DNA of 64,000 nt from Micromonospora sp. H61. Its GTDB lineage: Bacteria > Actinomycetota > Actinomycetes > Mycobacteriales > Micromonosporaceae. The notes beneath the pieces were generated by a model. It did no database searches. It saw nothing but the letters and a program-made list of their open reading frames with translations, and had not been told where the DNA came from. Positions 22,431 to 30,338 of the stretch are shown piece after piece; the first letter of the stretch is position 1, and each line of letters begins with the position of its first letter. The stretch spans positions 87,012 to 151,011 of the forward strand of contig NZ_JAGPXY010000005.1 in NCBI RefSeq assembly GCF_018070325.1. Direction: 5' to 3'. The position numbers and the translations under genes are program-made.

Positions 22431-23342
22431 ATGACGATCTTCCGCCCCACGCCGCCACCGGCCGGTTCACGACCGCCGCCGACTGGCCGTCCCACGCCGC
22501 CGCCGGCCGGTTCACGCCCGCCGTTCGCTGGCCGCCCCGCCTCGCCGCCCGATGATGTTCGGCTGCACTTGGACGACGGCTGGCCGGGCTCGGACCGCCC
22601 GCCAGGTCCCCAGCGCCCGCCAAATCGCCGGCGTCCGCCGGATCCCGAGCGCCCTTCGGATCCCGACCGCCCGTCGGTTGCCGCGCGTCCGCCGACCGCC
22701 GTCGCCCCCCGGCGTAGTCGTCCCTCCGGCCGCAGCCCCTGGTCAATACCGTTGGCCGTGGTGTTGGTGTTGGCCGGGGTCTTCGCCACCGGGGCGGGGC
22801 TGGGCCGTTCGGTCGGCCCGTTCGACCTGGCCCCGACCGGCGGTGACCGGCCGGCCCGCAGCGAGTCGGTCGGGTTGTCAGCCAGTCGGCCGGTGCGCCT
22901 CTCGGTGCCGGCGATCAAGGTGACAGCGCCGGTGGCGCCCGTCGGGCAGGCGCGGGACGGCTCGATCGCCGTACCGCCGTTGGAACGGCACAACGAGACC
23001 GGCTGGTACGACCGAGGACCCACGCCCGGTGAGCCTGGCCCTGCGGTGATCGTCGGGCACGTGGACACGAAGACCGGCCCGTCGGTCTTCTACGACCTGG
23101 GCAAGCTGCACCCCGGCGACCTGATCGAGGTGGCCCGGGCGGACGAGTCGGTGGTGGTGTTCCGGGTCGACACCGTCGAACACTTCCCGAAGGACCAGTT
23201 GCCCGCCGAGCGGATCTACGGCCATGACGGGCCGCCCGGTCTGCGGTTGATCACCTGCGGCGGGCAGTTCATCGGGGGCCGCACCGGCTACGCCGACAAT
23301 GTCATCGCCTTCGCCACCCTCCAGTCCTCCCGCAAGTCCTGA
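22431..23342 (+). CDS. class F sortase
   Basis: 303 residues. A long Pro-rich cytoplasmic N-terminus (residues ~5-100) is followed by a membrane helix (IPLAVVLVLAGVFATGAGLG) and the sortase domain, beginning RPVRLSVPAIKV. The catalytic residues are present: His210 in GHVD, Cys276 in ITCGG and Arg284 in GGRTGYAD. Class F is typical of actinobacteria. It probably anchors or processes the product of the preceding gene (inference from adjacency). Confidence 0.9.
   Translation: MTIFRPTPPPAGSRPPPTGRPTPPPAGSRPPFAGRPASPPDDVRLHLDDGWPGSDRPPGPQRPPNRRRPPDPERPSDPDRPSVAARPPTAVAPRRSRPSGRSPWSIPLAVVLVLAGVFATGAGLGRSVGPFDLAPTGGDRPARSESVGLSASRPVRLSVPAIKVTAPVAPVGQARDGSIAVPPLERHNETGWYDRGPTPGEPGPAVIVGHVDTKTGPSVFYDLGKLHPGDLIEVARADESVVVFRVDTVEHFPKDQLPAERIYGHDGPPGLRLITCGGQFIGGRTGYADNVIAFATLQSSRKS
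22446..22535 (+). repeat. 45-bp tandem repeat inside the sortase gene
   Basis: Two adjacent in-frame copies encode PTPPPAGSRPPPTGR and PTPPPAGSRPPFAGR. They lengthen the Pro-rich cytoplasmic arm by 15-residue steps, so copy number may vary between strains. Confidence 0.75.
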
Positions 23343-23393
23343 CATCCCGACTTCAGCCAGGCCGGCGGGGCCGTCGCCGGATCAGCGTCGGCG

Positions 23394-23969
23394 TCAGCTC
23401 AGGAACACCAGGAGTTGGCGGGTGGTCTCGTCGGGGGCTTCCTCCGGGATGAAGTGCCCGACCGGGACCGGCTCGCCGCGTACGTCGTCGGCCCACTCCC
23501 GCCAGATCGCGAGCGGGTCGTCGTAGAGCTTCGCGACCTGGCCGCGTTGGCTCCAGAGAAACAGCACCGGGCAGGGGATCTTCCGCTTCCCGCGATCCGC
23601 CTCGTCCTGCTGGTAGTCCAGTGTCGCGGCGGCGCGGAACTCCTCGCAGATCGCGTGCACCGTCGCGGGGTCGCGGAACTGCTTGACGTACGCCGCCCGC
23701 ACCTCGGCGGGGAAGGCGTCCTTCACCTCGGGCCAGGTGTCGAGCATGAAGTCGACGAGCACCGCCGGCGCCGCGTCGATGAACTGCTCGGGCACCGGCG
23801 CGGGCGCCGCCAGGAAGGACCAGACCCAGTAAGAGAGGCTGAACGTCTTGTCGGCGCGGTCGTAGACGTCGCCGATGGGAACCACGTCCATGACGGCCAG
23901 CCGGGTGACGGCGTCCGGTTCGTCCAGCGCGAGACGGTACGCGCAGCGGGCCCCCCGATCGTGGGCTGT
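23394..23969 (-). pseudogene. alpha/beta hydrolase, N-terminal half missing
   Basis: The minus-strand frame ends normally (PEEAPDETTRQLLVFLS) and reads as a haloacetate-dehalogenase-like alpha/beta hydrolase back to HDRGARCAYRLALD, just after the nucleophile elbow. The expected upstream ~100 residues (oxyanion HG motif, LRGYG region) are absent. The upstream sequence abruptly becomes unrelated and AT-richer at about 23,968. The catalytic Asp survives at the edge (HDRG), but the fold could not form. The frame continues open to 24074 by chance. Confidence 0.8.
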
Positions 23970-24171
23970 GGACGCCTGCCTACGCCGGTAGGTATGCGGC
24001 CAGGGGTGGTTTCTCTTCTGCCACGGTTTCTTACGGTGCGACTCTTGCTCCGTCTCCGGTGCCGATCGCCACACTCGTTGTCACCGACGGCGTAATCGTC
24101 ACTTGGGTCATGACGGCTCAGACCAATTCTGGTTTCACGATCGAGTGGGACACGAATACCACCAGCAGGTT

Positions 24172-24177
24172 TATAAC
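24172..24177 (+). promoter_or_regulatory. possible -10 element
   Basis: TATAAC lies 17 bases before ATG 24195 in an AT-rich stretch. No good -35 hexamer is visible at 17-base spacing, so this is tentative. Confidence 0.3.
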
Positions 24178-24194
24178 TATTGGGTGTACCGACC

Positions 24195-24590
24195 ATGATC
24201 GTAAGCATCTTGTCCGCCAGGCTGAACGGCAACATCGAAGTAGTGAAGGAGATTGTCAACGACCTAGGCATTGCCAAGTTCAACCTTCATGGCCCTCCCG
24301 ACGGATGCGGCCAGTATTCGTGTCACTGAGTGCGGCCTAGCGGACATGCAGAAGGTATAGACATACTTCTTTATGAGCCACACCTCAACAACAGCGACGA
24401 AGGTCTGACGCACTGGGACCGAATCGTCGCCTGCAAAGCACGCGTTGCGCCGGAAACTGTACTCACCCCAGAAGAGGTACGCCTCAAGTTGGAGACTGCC
24501 GGCATCTCTGCGGACTACTACCCAGAAGACGGAACCGACCCCATAACCACAATTCTCGGGATGTGCACAACAGCGAGCCTAGGGGAGTAG
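24195..24590 (+). pseudogene. small island protein split by an in-frame TGA
   Basis: ATG 24195 opens a frame (MIVSILSARLNGNIEVVKEI...) that reaches TGA at 24327-24329 after 44 codons. The same frame then continues, from GTG 24330, for another 86 codons to the stop at 24590. Both halves have plausible amino-acid content, with ILLYEPHLNNSDEGLTHW and LTPEEVRLKLETAGISADYY downstream. GTG 24330 has no Shine-Dalgarno sequence, so a nonsense mutation in a ~131-residue protein is the simplest reading. Alternatives: two coupled small proteins, or read-through of TGA. No family recognised. Confidence 0.45.
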
Positions 24591-24662
24591 TTGGTTTCGC
24601 TGACTTGAATGAAGCCCGATCGGGGGTAGACCGATGTTGCATCCGTGCGAGATAATCCAGGG

Positions 24663-25913
24663 ATGCCCGAACGTCCACGGTGGTACAAGCGGATCAACCC
24701 TGTTCATTTCTTTCGGAAATATCGGTCCAGATTCAGAAAGAGGAAGTCGCGGATGGTCGAGCGAACTTCAAAACCTCGGACCTACAGACCCATCCACCTT
24801 GCAACTTTGGTGACTCTTGCTGTTGTCGCTCTTGCTGTCACCGCTGTTGCCGCCGTGTTTATGTGGGATGCTGCTCAGGTTCCGGCGAGTGTGCCTAAGT
24901 CGCCGGACCTGGCTGTCCGAGCGGCTCAACTACGGGTTGACGTGATCCGGAACATTCTCGCTGTGGGGGCCGGTGCTGGCGGCCTAATCGCTCTTTTCCT
25001 CGGTCTGCGAAGACAGTATGTGAAAGAGCGTGTCGACCATGCTGACCAGGAGTACAAGAACCGAACCGCCGAAGATACGAAGCATGACGCAGTCGAGAGA
25101 CGGGTAACCGAGCTTTATACTAAGGCTGCCGAACAGCTGGGTTCCGATAAGGCGCCCGTACGTATGGCTGCTCTCTACGCGCTAGAACGCATGGGGCAGG
25201 GCAATCCCGAACATAGACAGACGATAGTCAACCTGATATGCGCTTATCTAAGGATGCCGTATAACCCGCCGCACAATCCTCCGTACGTCCGCTCAAGCGC
25301 AGGGGATGAGAACGAATCCAGCGCAGTCGTTGAAATGCGCCAACAAGAACGCGAAGTAAGACTAGCTGCGCAGCGGATTTTATCGGGTCACTTGAGGTAC
25401 GGAGATGTTGGCCCATCGGATCCGCATGAGAGCCCTGATCTAAACGATGAGTCGTTCTGGTCGCATATCTCTATCGACTTGTCGGGTGCCGTTCTACTGG
25501 ATTTCAGGCTCGTCCGTTGCGCTGTTAATTCTATCAACGTTGACCACGCGACCTTCTACGGCTCAACGACCCTAAGTTTTCTCCACTCTACTGGAATAGC
25601 CAACTTTTCGAGGGCGCACTTTTCTGGCCCTGCTTATTTCGCCGGAGCGGATTTTCGCTCGTCTGTAAGCTTTAGTGAAGCCCAATTCGACTATCGCGTT
25701 CGATTTGACAGGGCGAGATTGGGCGGCGAAGCCAACTTTGAGATGGCAAAGTTCGGTGGCGCAACACGCTTCGCTGGTGCGCACTCTGATAAGTTCAGGT
25801 TTCAAGATGCTCGGGCAATCTTGAAACCTACTACTTCCCACTTCTGGCCGAAGGGCTATCGGCTTGTAGGGGCCGATTCCGCGAGTGACGACGGGTTGAT
25901 AGTAAAAGAGTGA
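24663..25913 (+). CDS. pentapeptide-repeat protein with two membrane helices
   Basis: 416 residues from ATG 24663; an in-frame GTG at 24645 is possible. A strongly basic N-terminus (1-45) is followed by helix 1 at about 47-67, a short loop and helix 2 at about 97-115. A charged linker has AAEQLGSDKAPVRMAALYAL, a motif seen in actinomycete relatives, and NLICAYLRMPY. The last third has pentapeptide-like A(N/D)F repeats (IANFSRAHFSG, AYFAGADFRSSVSF, ANFEMAKF), expected to form a right-handed beta-helix. Function unknown. Codon use is AT-richer than the neighbourhood. Confidence 0.8.
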   Translation: MPERPRWYKRINPVHFFRKYRSRFRKRKSRMVERTSKPRTYRPIHLATLVTLAVVALAVTAVAAVFMWDAAQVPASVPKSPDLAVRAAQLRVDVIRNILAVGAGAGGLIALFLGLRRQYVKERVDHADQEYKNRTAEDTKHDAVERRVTELYTKAAEQLGSDKAPVRMAALYALERMGQGNPEHRQTIVNLICAYLRMPYNPPHNPPYVRSSAGDENESSAVVEMRQQEREVRLAAQRILSGHLRYGDVGPSDPHESPDLNDESFWSHISIDLSGAVLLDFRLVRCAVNSINVDHATFYGSTTLSFLHSTGIANFSRAHFSGPAYFAGADFRSSVSFSEAQFDYRVRFDRARLGGEANFEMAKFGGATRFAGAHSDKFRFQDARAILKPTTSHFWPKGYRLVGADSASDDGLIVKE

Positions 25914-25973
25914 TTGATCCCCTGACCGGCTGATCCACTTCGCCTATGGATTCTACCTCTGCCGCCAAGGGGG

Positions 25974-26204
25974 TTAGGGTTCGATGTCTTCTCTGACGTA
26001 GACGCCCCGACCCGGGACGCCGACCACTAATCCCTGAAACTCTAGAACCCTAATGCCCTTCTGAACCGTAGTTACCGCAATGCTGTAAAGCTTCGACAGC
26101 TCAGCATAAGACGGCAACTTGTCACCTGGCGCATACTCGCCGCTTTTGATGCGGGAGGCCAAGTCTTCCGCCATCTGGCGGTATCCGCCGGTCGGTATGG
26201 GCAT
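25974..26204 (-). CDS. small GntR-family transcriptional regulator
   Basis: 76 residues from ATG 26204, chosen because AGAAGGA precedes it. It is almost only a winged HTH: YRQMAEDLASRIKSGEYAPG, DKLPSYAELSKLYSIAVTTVQKGIRVLEFQGLV and a wing GVPGRGVYV. There is no effector domain. Such stand-alone GntR DNA-binding proteins are common in integrative elements and plasmids of actinomycetes, where they control transfer genes. It faces the two small plus-strand genes at 26361 and 26578. Confidence 0.85.
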   Translation of the reverse strand: MPIPTGGYRQMAEDLASRIKSGEYAPGDKLPSYAELSKLYSIAVTTVQKGIRVLEFQGLVVGVPGRGVYVREDIEP

Positions 26205-26360
26205 GGTGGGGTTCCTTCTCATCGGGCAACCCCATTCGATCATGATCACGAAACAGCCTCAACGTCAACGTTCCCTTAAGCGCTTAGGGTGTCTAGGGTG
26301 TCTAGGTGGGAACGGAGAGCGACCGGAACCCACTGAGCGAGTGACCGGGAGAGGCGAACC

Positions 26361-26591
26361 GTGACAAACCAAACTAAGCATGGGCCGAAACGACCAATGC
26401 TCCGACTGTGGCGTGAGCCTGAGTGCATCTGCGGGCATGAGACGTACATCGGCTGCGTCAAGATGCGGGTAGGCCCGGTGCGGCCGTCCTGGACCAACGA
26501 GAGAGCTCTTGAGTACCCCCCGCTACGGGAGCCGTTCGTGACTAAGGCTCAGTCGTACCGCTCGAACGGGGGTCACGGTGCCGATCGATGA
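26361..26591 (+). CDS. small Cys-containing protein of the island
   Basis: 76 residues from GTG 26361, with GAGAGGC upstream. Its CICGHETYIGC segment (three Cys and one His) could bind a metal. No family recognised. It overlaps the next small gene by 14 bases, so the two are probably cotranscribed and divergent from the GntR gene. Confidence 0.5.
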   Translation: MTNQTKHGPKRPMLRLWREPECICGHETYIGCVKMRVGPVRPSWTNERALEYPPLREPFVTKAQSYRSNGGHGADR

Positions 26592-26781
26592 GCCGATCTC
26601 CAAGGCGACAGAGTTGTTCATCGCTAACAGGATCTTGGACAGCCACTGGACCCGGGCGCTTGACCAACCGTGGCGATTGGGAGGGTGCCTGGAGTGCCGA
26701 GGTCGCAACAACTGTCCGCAGCTTGACTGGGCGATCGAGCTGACTGCCGAGGTGGTTTCGATCATGTTCCAGAAGCCATGA
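26578..26781 (+). CDS. small CxxC protein of the island
   Basis: 67 residues from GTG 26578, with GGGGGTCAC upstream. It has a CLECRGRNNC cluster and a C-terminal amphipathic stretch (LDWAIELTAEVVSIMF). Possibly a zinc-binding protein of element biology, but no family recognised. A terminator-like hairpin follows 54 bases later. Confidence 0.5.
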   Translation: MPIDEPISKATELFIANRILDSHWTRALDQPWRLGGCLECRGRNNCPQLDWAIELTAEVVSIMFQKP

Positions 26782-26835
26782 CTGTAGATCTCTGCGCGTT
26801 GCTCCCGGGTTGATCGACACGGGATCCTTGACGTT

Positions 26836-26862
26836 GGGGTGTCCCACTGACTCGGACACCCC
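26836..26862. terminator. terminator hairpin at the right edge of the island
   Basis: A perfect 9-base stem pairs GGGGTGTCC with GGACACCCC around a 9-base loop. It could stop both the plus-strand small genes and the minus-strand PAC2-xth-mhuD transcript. Confidence 0.75.
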
Positions 26863-26916
26863 GGTTTCAGCGAAACGGAGTGGATCTAGCCGCGTTGGCG
26901 CCCTGAGGCGGCGCTC

Positions 26917-27234
26917 CTAGGGCTGGGGGACGTGCAGCGCCACCTCGAACTCCAGCAGGCTGGCGCCGGTGGAGACCGGGGGACGGGGCTTGTCGCCGGG
27001 GGCGGCGGCGTGGGCGGCGCGCGACGGGCCGGCGGCCCACGCCTGGAACGCTTCCTCGCTCTCCCACTTCGTGTAGACGAAGTAGCGGGTCTCGCCGGCC
27101 ACCGGGCGGAGGAGTTCGAAGCCGAGGAAGCCGGGGGAGTTCTCCACCGTGCCGGCCCGGGCGGCGAACCGCTTCTCCAGCTCCGCGCCGCCACCGGGCG
27201 GGACGTCGATTGCGTTGATCTTCACGACTGCCAT
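26917..27234 (-). CDS. mhuD: MhuD-like heme-degrading monooxygenase (ABM fold)
   Basis: 105 residues. The chain starts MAVVKINAIDVP and contains ENSPGFLGFELLRPV, closely resembling M. tuberculosis MhuD. The key MhuD residues fall at identical positions: Asn7, Trp66 and heme-ligand His75. MhuD opens heme to mycobilin and releases iron without CO. It lies 17 bases after the xth stop on the same strand, probably the last gene of a PAC2-xth-mhuD run. The ABM family is broad, so another small monooxygenase function remains possible. Confidence 0.8.
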   Translation of the reverse strand: MAVVKINAIDVPPGGGAELEKRFAARAGTVENSPGFLGFELLRPVAGETRYFVYTKWESEEAFQAWAAGPSRAAHAAAPGDKPRPPVSTGASLLEFEVALHVPQP

Positions 27235-27251
27235 CTGCCCACCCTAGCCAC

Positions 27252-28049
27252 TCAGAACGCCTCGACCGCCGGGACCAGGTCCACGTCGACCACGATCGGC
27301 GCGTGGTCGGAGGGGCCCTTGCCCTTGCGGGCCTCCCGGTCCACGTACGCGGAGCGGACCGCTCGGGCGAACGGCGCGGACGCGTACACCAGGTCGATTC
27401 TCATGCCCTTGTTCTGGTGGAACATGCCGGCCCGGTAGTCCCAGTAGGTGAAGGGGTGCGGGCCCTTCATCGGGGTGGGCACGACGTCGCTGAGGCCCAG
27501 GTCGCGCAGCGCCGCGAGGGCTGCCCGCTCGGCCGGGGTGACGTGCGTGGAGTGGGTGAAGACCGCCGGGTCCCAGACGTCGGCGTCGGTCGGGGCGACG
27601 TTGAAGTCGCCGCAGACCGCCAGCGGCAACCCGCCGGCCAGCTCCGCGTCCAGCGCGTCGCGCAGCGCCGCGAACCAGGCCAACTTGTACGCGTAGTGCG
27701 GGTCGTCCGGCGTCCGGCCGTTGGGCACGTACACCGACCAGACCCGCACCCCGTCGCAGGTGGCGGAGATGGCCCGGGCCTCGGGCTCGGGGAAGCCGGG
27801 CTCGTCGGCGAACCCGACCCGGACGTCGCCCAGCCCGACCCGGGACAGGATGGCCACTCCGTTCCACCGGCCGTCGCTGTGGCTGGCAACGGTGTAGCCC
27901 AGCGCGCCCACCTCGGTCACCGGGAAGGCGCCGTCGGGGCATTTGGTCTCCTGTAGGCAGACGACGTCCGGCCCGGTGTCGGCCAGCCATTCCAGCAGCC
28001 GGGGTAGGCGGGCCTTCACCGAGTTGACGTTCCAGGTCGCCAGGCGCAT
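27252..28049 (-). CDS. xth: exodeoxyribonuclease III (AP endonuclease)
   Basis: 265 residues from ATG 28049 (GGGGGC upstream and the invariant MRLATWNVNSVKARL). Endonuclease/exonuclease/phosphatase motifs are complete: CLQETKCPD (metal Glu), WNGVAILSR, CGDFNVAPTDADVWDP, RIDLVYAS and the catalytic GPSDHAPIVVDV. It acts in base-excision repair. It lies 37 bases after the PAC2 gene on the same strand. Confidence 0.95.
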   Translation of the reverse strand: MRLATWNVNSVKARLPRLLEWLADTGPDVVCLQETKCPDGAFPVTEVGALGYTVASHSDGRWNGVAILSRVGLGDVRVGFADEPGFPEPEARAISATCDGVRVWSVYVPNGRTPDDPHYAYKLAWFAALRDALDAELAGGLPLAVCGDFNVAPTDADVWDPAVFTHSTHVTPAERAALAALRDLGLSDVVPTPMKGPHPFTYWDYRAGMFHQNKGMRIDLVYASAPFARAVRSAYVDREARKGKGPSDHAPIVVDVDLVPAVEAF

Positions 28050-28086
28050 GCCCCCAGCCTGCCGTATCCGCCGCCGCGACGCCGTG

Positions 28087-29007
28087 TCAGCTGCCCGGGG
28101 TGTCGCCGGGACGGGTCTGTTCGGCCAGGAACCGTTCCAGTTCGGCGCCGAGTTCGTCGGCCGTGGGCAGCGGGCCGGCATCGGGGGCGAGCAGGCTCTT
28201 CTCACCCCGACCTCGGGCGAACGCGTCGTACTGCTCCTCCAGGGCCTGGACCAGGGCCGCGGCGTCCTCGGTCTGCGCGACCTGCCGGTCGATCTCCACC
28301 CGGACCACCTCGGCGGCCGAGCGCAGCCCGTCGCCGGGCAGCAGCAGCCCGGTGCTGCGCGACACCGAGGTGAGCAGCACCTCGGCGGCCGCCGGGTATT
28401 CGGTCTGCGCCACGTAGTGCGGCACGTGGGCGGCGAAACCCAGCGCGTCGCGGCCCTGCTCGCCGAGGCGGAACTCCAGCAGGTGACCGACGCTGCCGGG
28501 CACCTGGACGCGTTGCAACCAGGGCTCGTAGCCGGCGATCAGCTCGGGGCGGGTGGCGTGCGCTGTCACCCCGGTCGGCCGGGTGTGCGGGACCGCCATC
28601 GGGATCGAGTTGAGCCCCACTGTGAGCCGGACGTCCAGACGGGCGGCGAGCCCGGCCACGGCGGTCACGAAACGCTCCCACTGCAGGTCCGGTTCGGGGC
28701 CGGTGAGCAGCAGGAACGGGGTCTCGTCGTCGTCCTGCAGCAGGTGCAGCTCCAGCTTGGGCGCGTCGACGCTCTCCCAGTGGTCCTCGACGAAGGTCAT
28801 CACCGGTCGTCGCGATCGGTAGTCGAAGAGCTGGTCGACGTCGAACGTGGCGATCGGCCGACCCTCCAGCGAGGTGAGTAGCTGCTCACGCGCCAGTCGG
28901 CTGGCGTTTCCGGCGTCCACGAACCCGGTGAGGGCCTGGATCAGGACCGGCTGCCCGAGGTCGGGCAGATCGTCGGTGAGCTGGTAGAGCTCGTGTGGGT
29001 CGAGCAC
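28087..29007 (-). CDS. PAC2 family protein (proteasome assembly chaperone-like)
   Basis: 306 residues from GTG 29007, which has GGGAGGT at good spacing; an upstream ATG at 29085 lacks one. The PAC2 pattern includes PVLIQALTGFVDAGNASRLA, TFDVDQLFDYRSRRP, FLLLTGPEPDLQWERFV and GLNSIPMAVPHTRP. An acidic helical C-terminus follows. The family is conserved in proteasome-bearing actinobacteria, but its role there is not settled. Confidence 0.9.
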   Translation of the reverse strand: MLDPHELYQLTDDLPDLGQPVLIQALTGFVDAGNASRLAREQLLTSLEGRPIATFDVDQLFDYRSRRPVMTFVEDHWESVDAPKLELHLLQDDDETPFLLLTGPEPDLQWERFVTAVAGLAARLDVRLTVGLNSIPMAVPHTRPTGVTAHATRPELIAGYEPWLQRVQVPGSVGHLLEFRLGEQGRDALGFAAHVPHYVAQTEYPAAAEVLLTSVSRSTGLLLPGDGLRSAAEVVRVEIDRQVAQTEDAAALVQALEEQYDAFARGRGEKSLLAPDAGPLPTADELGAELERFLAEQTRPGDTPGS

Positions 29008-29085
29008 CGGTGCGGACCTCCCTGAAATGTGCCTGCGGGGCGCCGTCGCGACGGAGGGCACCCGTTCGGGCAACGTACCCGCCAT

Positions 29086-29427
29086 CCTGGTGCATTCCTG
29101 CGTCGGGCGATCCGTTGGCCGGGTGGTGGGCGTGACCGGACTAATCGGCTGTTTACGCCACCAGGCCGAGCCTCGTGGCCGATCGGCCGAGGGATGGTTC
29201 AGCCCAAAGGCCGAGTTTGTCGATCATGTCAGGCTCGGTGGTGGAATGTTCGGTCCTGTCGTGGGCCGTGCCGGTCCGCGTGCAGTGCCAGCTTCATCCG
29301 GTACGCGAGGTCCCTTCCCCGGGCGGGTCACCCCGCCCAGGTCGTCCACCAGTAGGGCTCCGATCTGTGTCGAGCGCCACGTGATCACCGTGCGTGATCA
29401 GGGTTTCCACCTGCCTAGCCTCGGTTG
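29086..29427 (+). other. long gene-free leader with hairpins before the lysozyme-like gene
   Basis: No gene is supported here. Structure includes CCGAGCCT (about 29167) facing AGGCTCGG (about 29231), a strong GGGCGGG/CCCGCCC hairpin with a 4-base loop at 29321-29338, and two CGTGATCA copies near 29380-29400. The region suggests a structured 5' leader or operators for the downstream secreted protein. The known ydaO/c-di-AMP riboswitch pattern was looked for and not seen. Confidence 0.4.
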
Positions 29428-30288
29428 ATGCGTGACGACGGCACCCTCGACGACCCGTACGCCCCGAGCAGGCCCACTGCCGATACGGAGGATGGCACCT
29501 CAACCGAACGGACAACCGCCGCGAGCCGGCTCCGGGCGTACGCCCGGGACCTGACCGGTCGACGCCGGGCACAGCTGGCGCTGGCCACCGGTGTGGTGTG
29601 CTGCCTCGGTCTGACCGCCGTCGTCCAGGTTCGCGACGAGGACGCCGACGCGGCTACCCGGAGTGGATCGCTCTCCAGCTCCGAGCTGGCGCAGCGCGCC
29701 GAGCAGCAGCGCGCCTCCCGTTCCCTCGACCGCACGGCTGCCCCGAGCGCCTCCGCCGCCGCCCAGTCCGCCGCGGCCAGCCCCGCCGACCCGGACACCA
29801 GCGCGCCGGCCCGCAAGGTCGCCCCGGCTCGCCCGACCGACCCGGCGCCCGTCGCCGGGCTGGACGAGGACCAGATGGAGAACGCCGAGGCGATCGTCCG
29901 TACCGGCCGCAAGATGGGTGTGCCGCGCCGGGGCCTGGTGATCGCGGTGGCCACCGCCATGCAGGAGAGCAACCTCTACAACGTGGCCAGCGGTGTACTG
30001 CCCGAGTCGCAGGACTATCCGCACCAGGGCGTCGGCTGGGACCACGACTCGGTCGGGTTGTTCCAACAGCGTTCCAGCAGCGGCTGGGGCCCGGTGGGGC
30101 GGCTGATGGACCCCGAGTTCGCCACCCGGCAGTTCCTCAGCGCGCTCGAGCAGGTGCCCGGCTGGCAGCGGATGCGGCTCACCGACGCAGCCCAGGCGGT
30201 GCAGGTCTCCGCGTACCCCGAGCACTACCAGCAGCACGAGTGGCGAGCCACCCGGGTCGTTGACGCCATCGCGCCGGCGGGGCGGTAA
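29428..30288 (+). CDS. secreted or membrane-anchored lysozyme/transglycosylase-like protein
   Basis: 286 residues from ATG 29428 (TTG 29425 is adjacent). A basic cytoplasmic N-terminus is followed by one helix (QLALATGVVCCLGLTAVVQV), a long Ala/Ser/Pro spacer (~70-140) and a C-terminal domain with AVATAMQESNLYN, GWDHDSVGLFQQR and a Trp/Gly-rich end. The ...MQES...SVGLFQQR pattern is that of goose-lysozyme/SLT-like peptidoglycan hydrolases, with Glu in MQESN as candidate catalytic acid. Probably acts on the cell wall. Confidence 0.75.
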   Translation: MRDDGTLDDPYAPSRPTADTEDGTSTERTTAASRLRAYARDLTGRRRAQLALATGVVCCLGLTAVVQVRDEDADAATRSGSLSSSELAQRAEQQRASRSLDRTAAPSASAAAQSAAASPADPDTSAPARKVAPARPTDPAPVAGLDEDQMENAEAIVRTGRKMGVPRRGLVIAVATAMQESNLYNVASGVLPESQDYPHQGVGWDHDSVGLFQQRSSSGWGPVGRLMDPEFATRQFLSALEQVPGWQRMRLTDAAQAVQVSAYPEHYQQHEWRATRVVDAIAPAGR

Positions 30289-30338
30289 CCTACCGCCCAC
30301 TATGGACGGTCAGGGTTGAGGCTGTCGCATCCCGGGTA

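Larger units (their letters stand above)
23968..26880. mobile_element. AT-richer foreign island, probable integrated-element remnant
   Basis: Between the broken hydrolase and the heme oxygenase gene, base composition and codon use shift clearly: many codons end in A or T, unlike the surrounding genes. It holds a frame with an internal TGA, a pentapeptide-repeat membrane protein, a 76-residue GntR-type repressor and two tiny Cys-rich proteins. This small gene set resembles accessory and regulatory parts of actinomycete integrative elements. No integrase, replication gene, tRNA or flanking direct repeat was found, so the boundaries are approximate. Positions 23,970-24,194 contain no convincing gene. 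Confidence 0.55.

Noticed and set aside
24327..24329. Selenocysteine codon
   Set aside because: No downstream element could be recognised and the context does not match a known selenoprotein; a nonsense mutation is simpler.
23968..26880. Intact integrative element with att sites
   Set aside because: No integrase, replication gene, tRNA or convincing flanking direct repeat; only a 7-base TTGCTCC match was seen between the edges.
29086..29427. ydaO/c-di-AMP riboswitch before the lysozyme-like gene
   Set aside because: The conserved core of that riboswitch was not recognised; only generic hairpins are visible.
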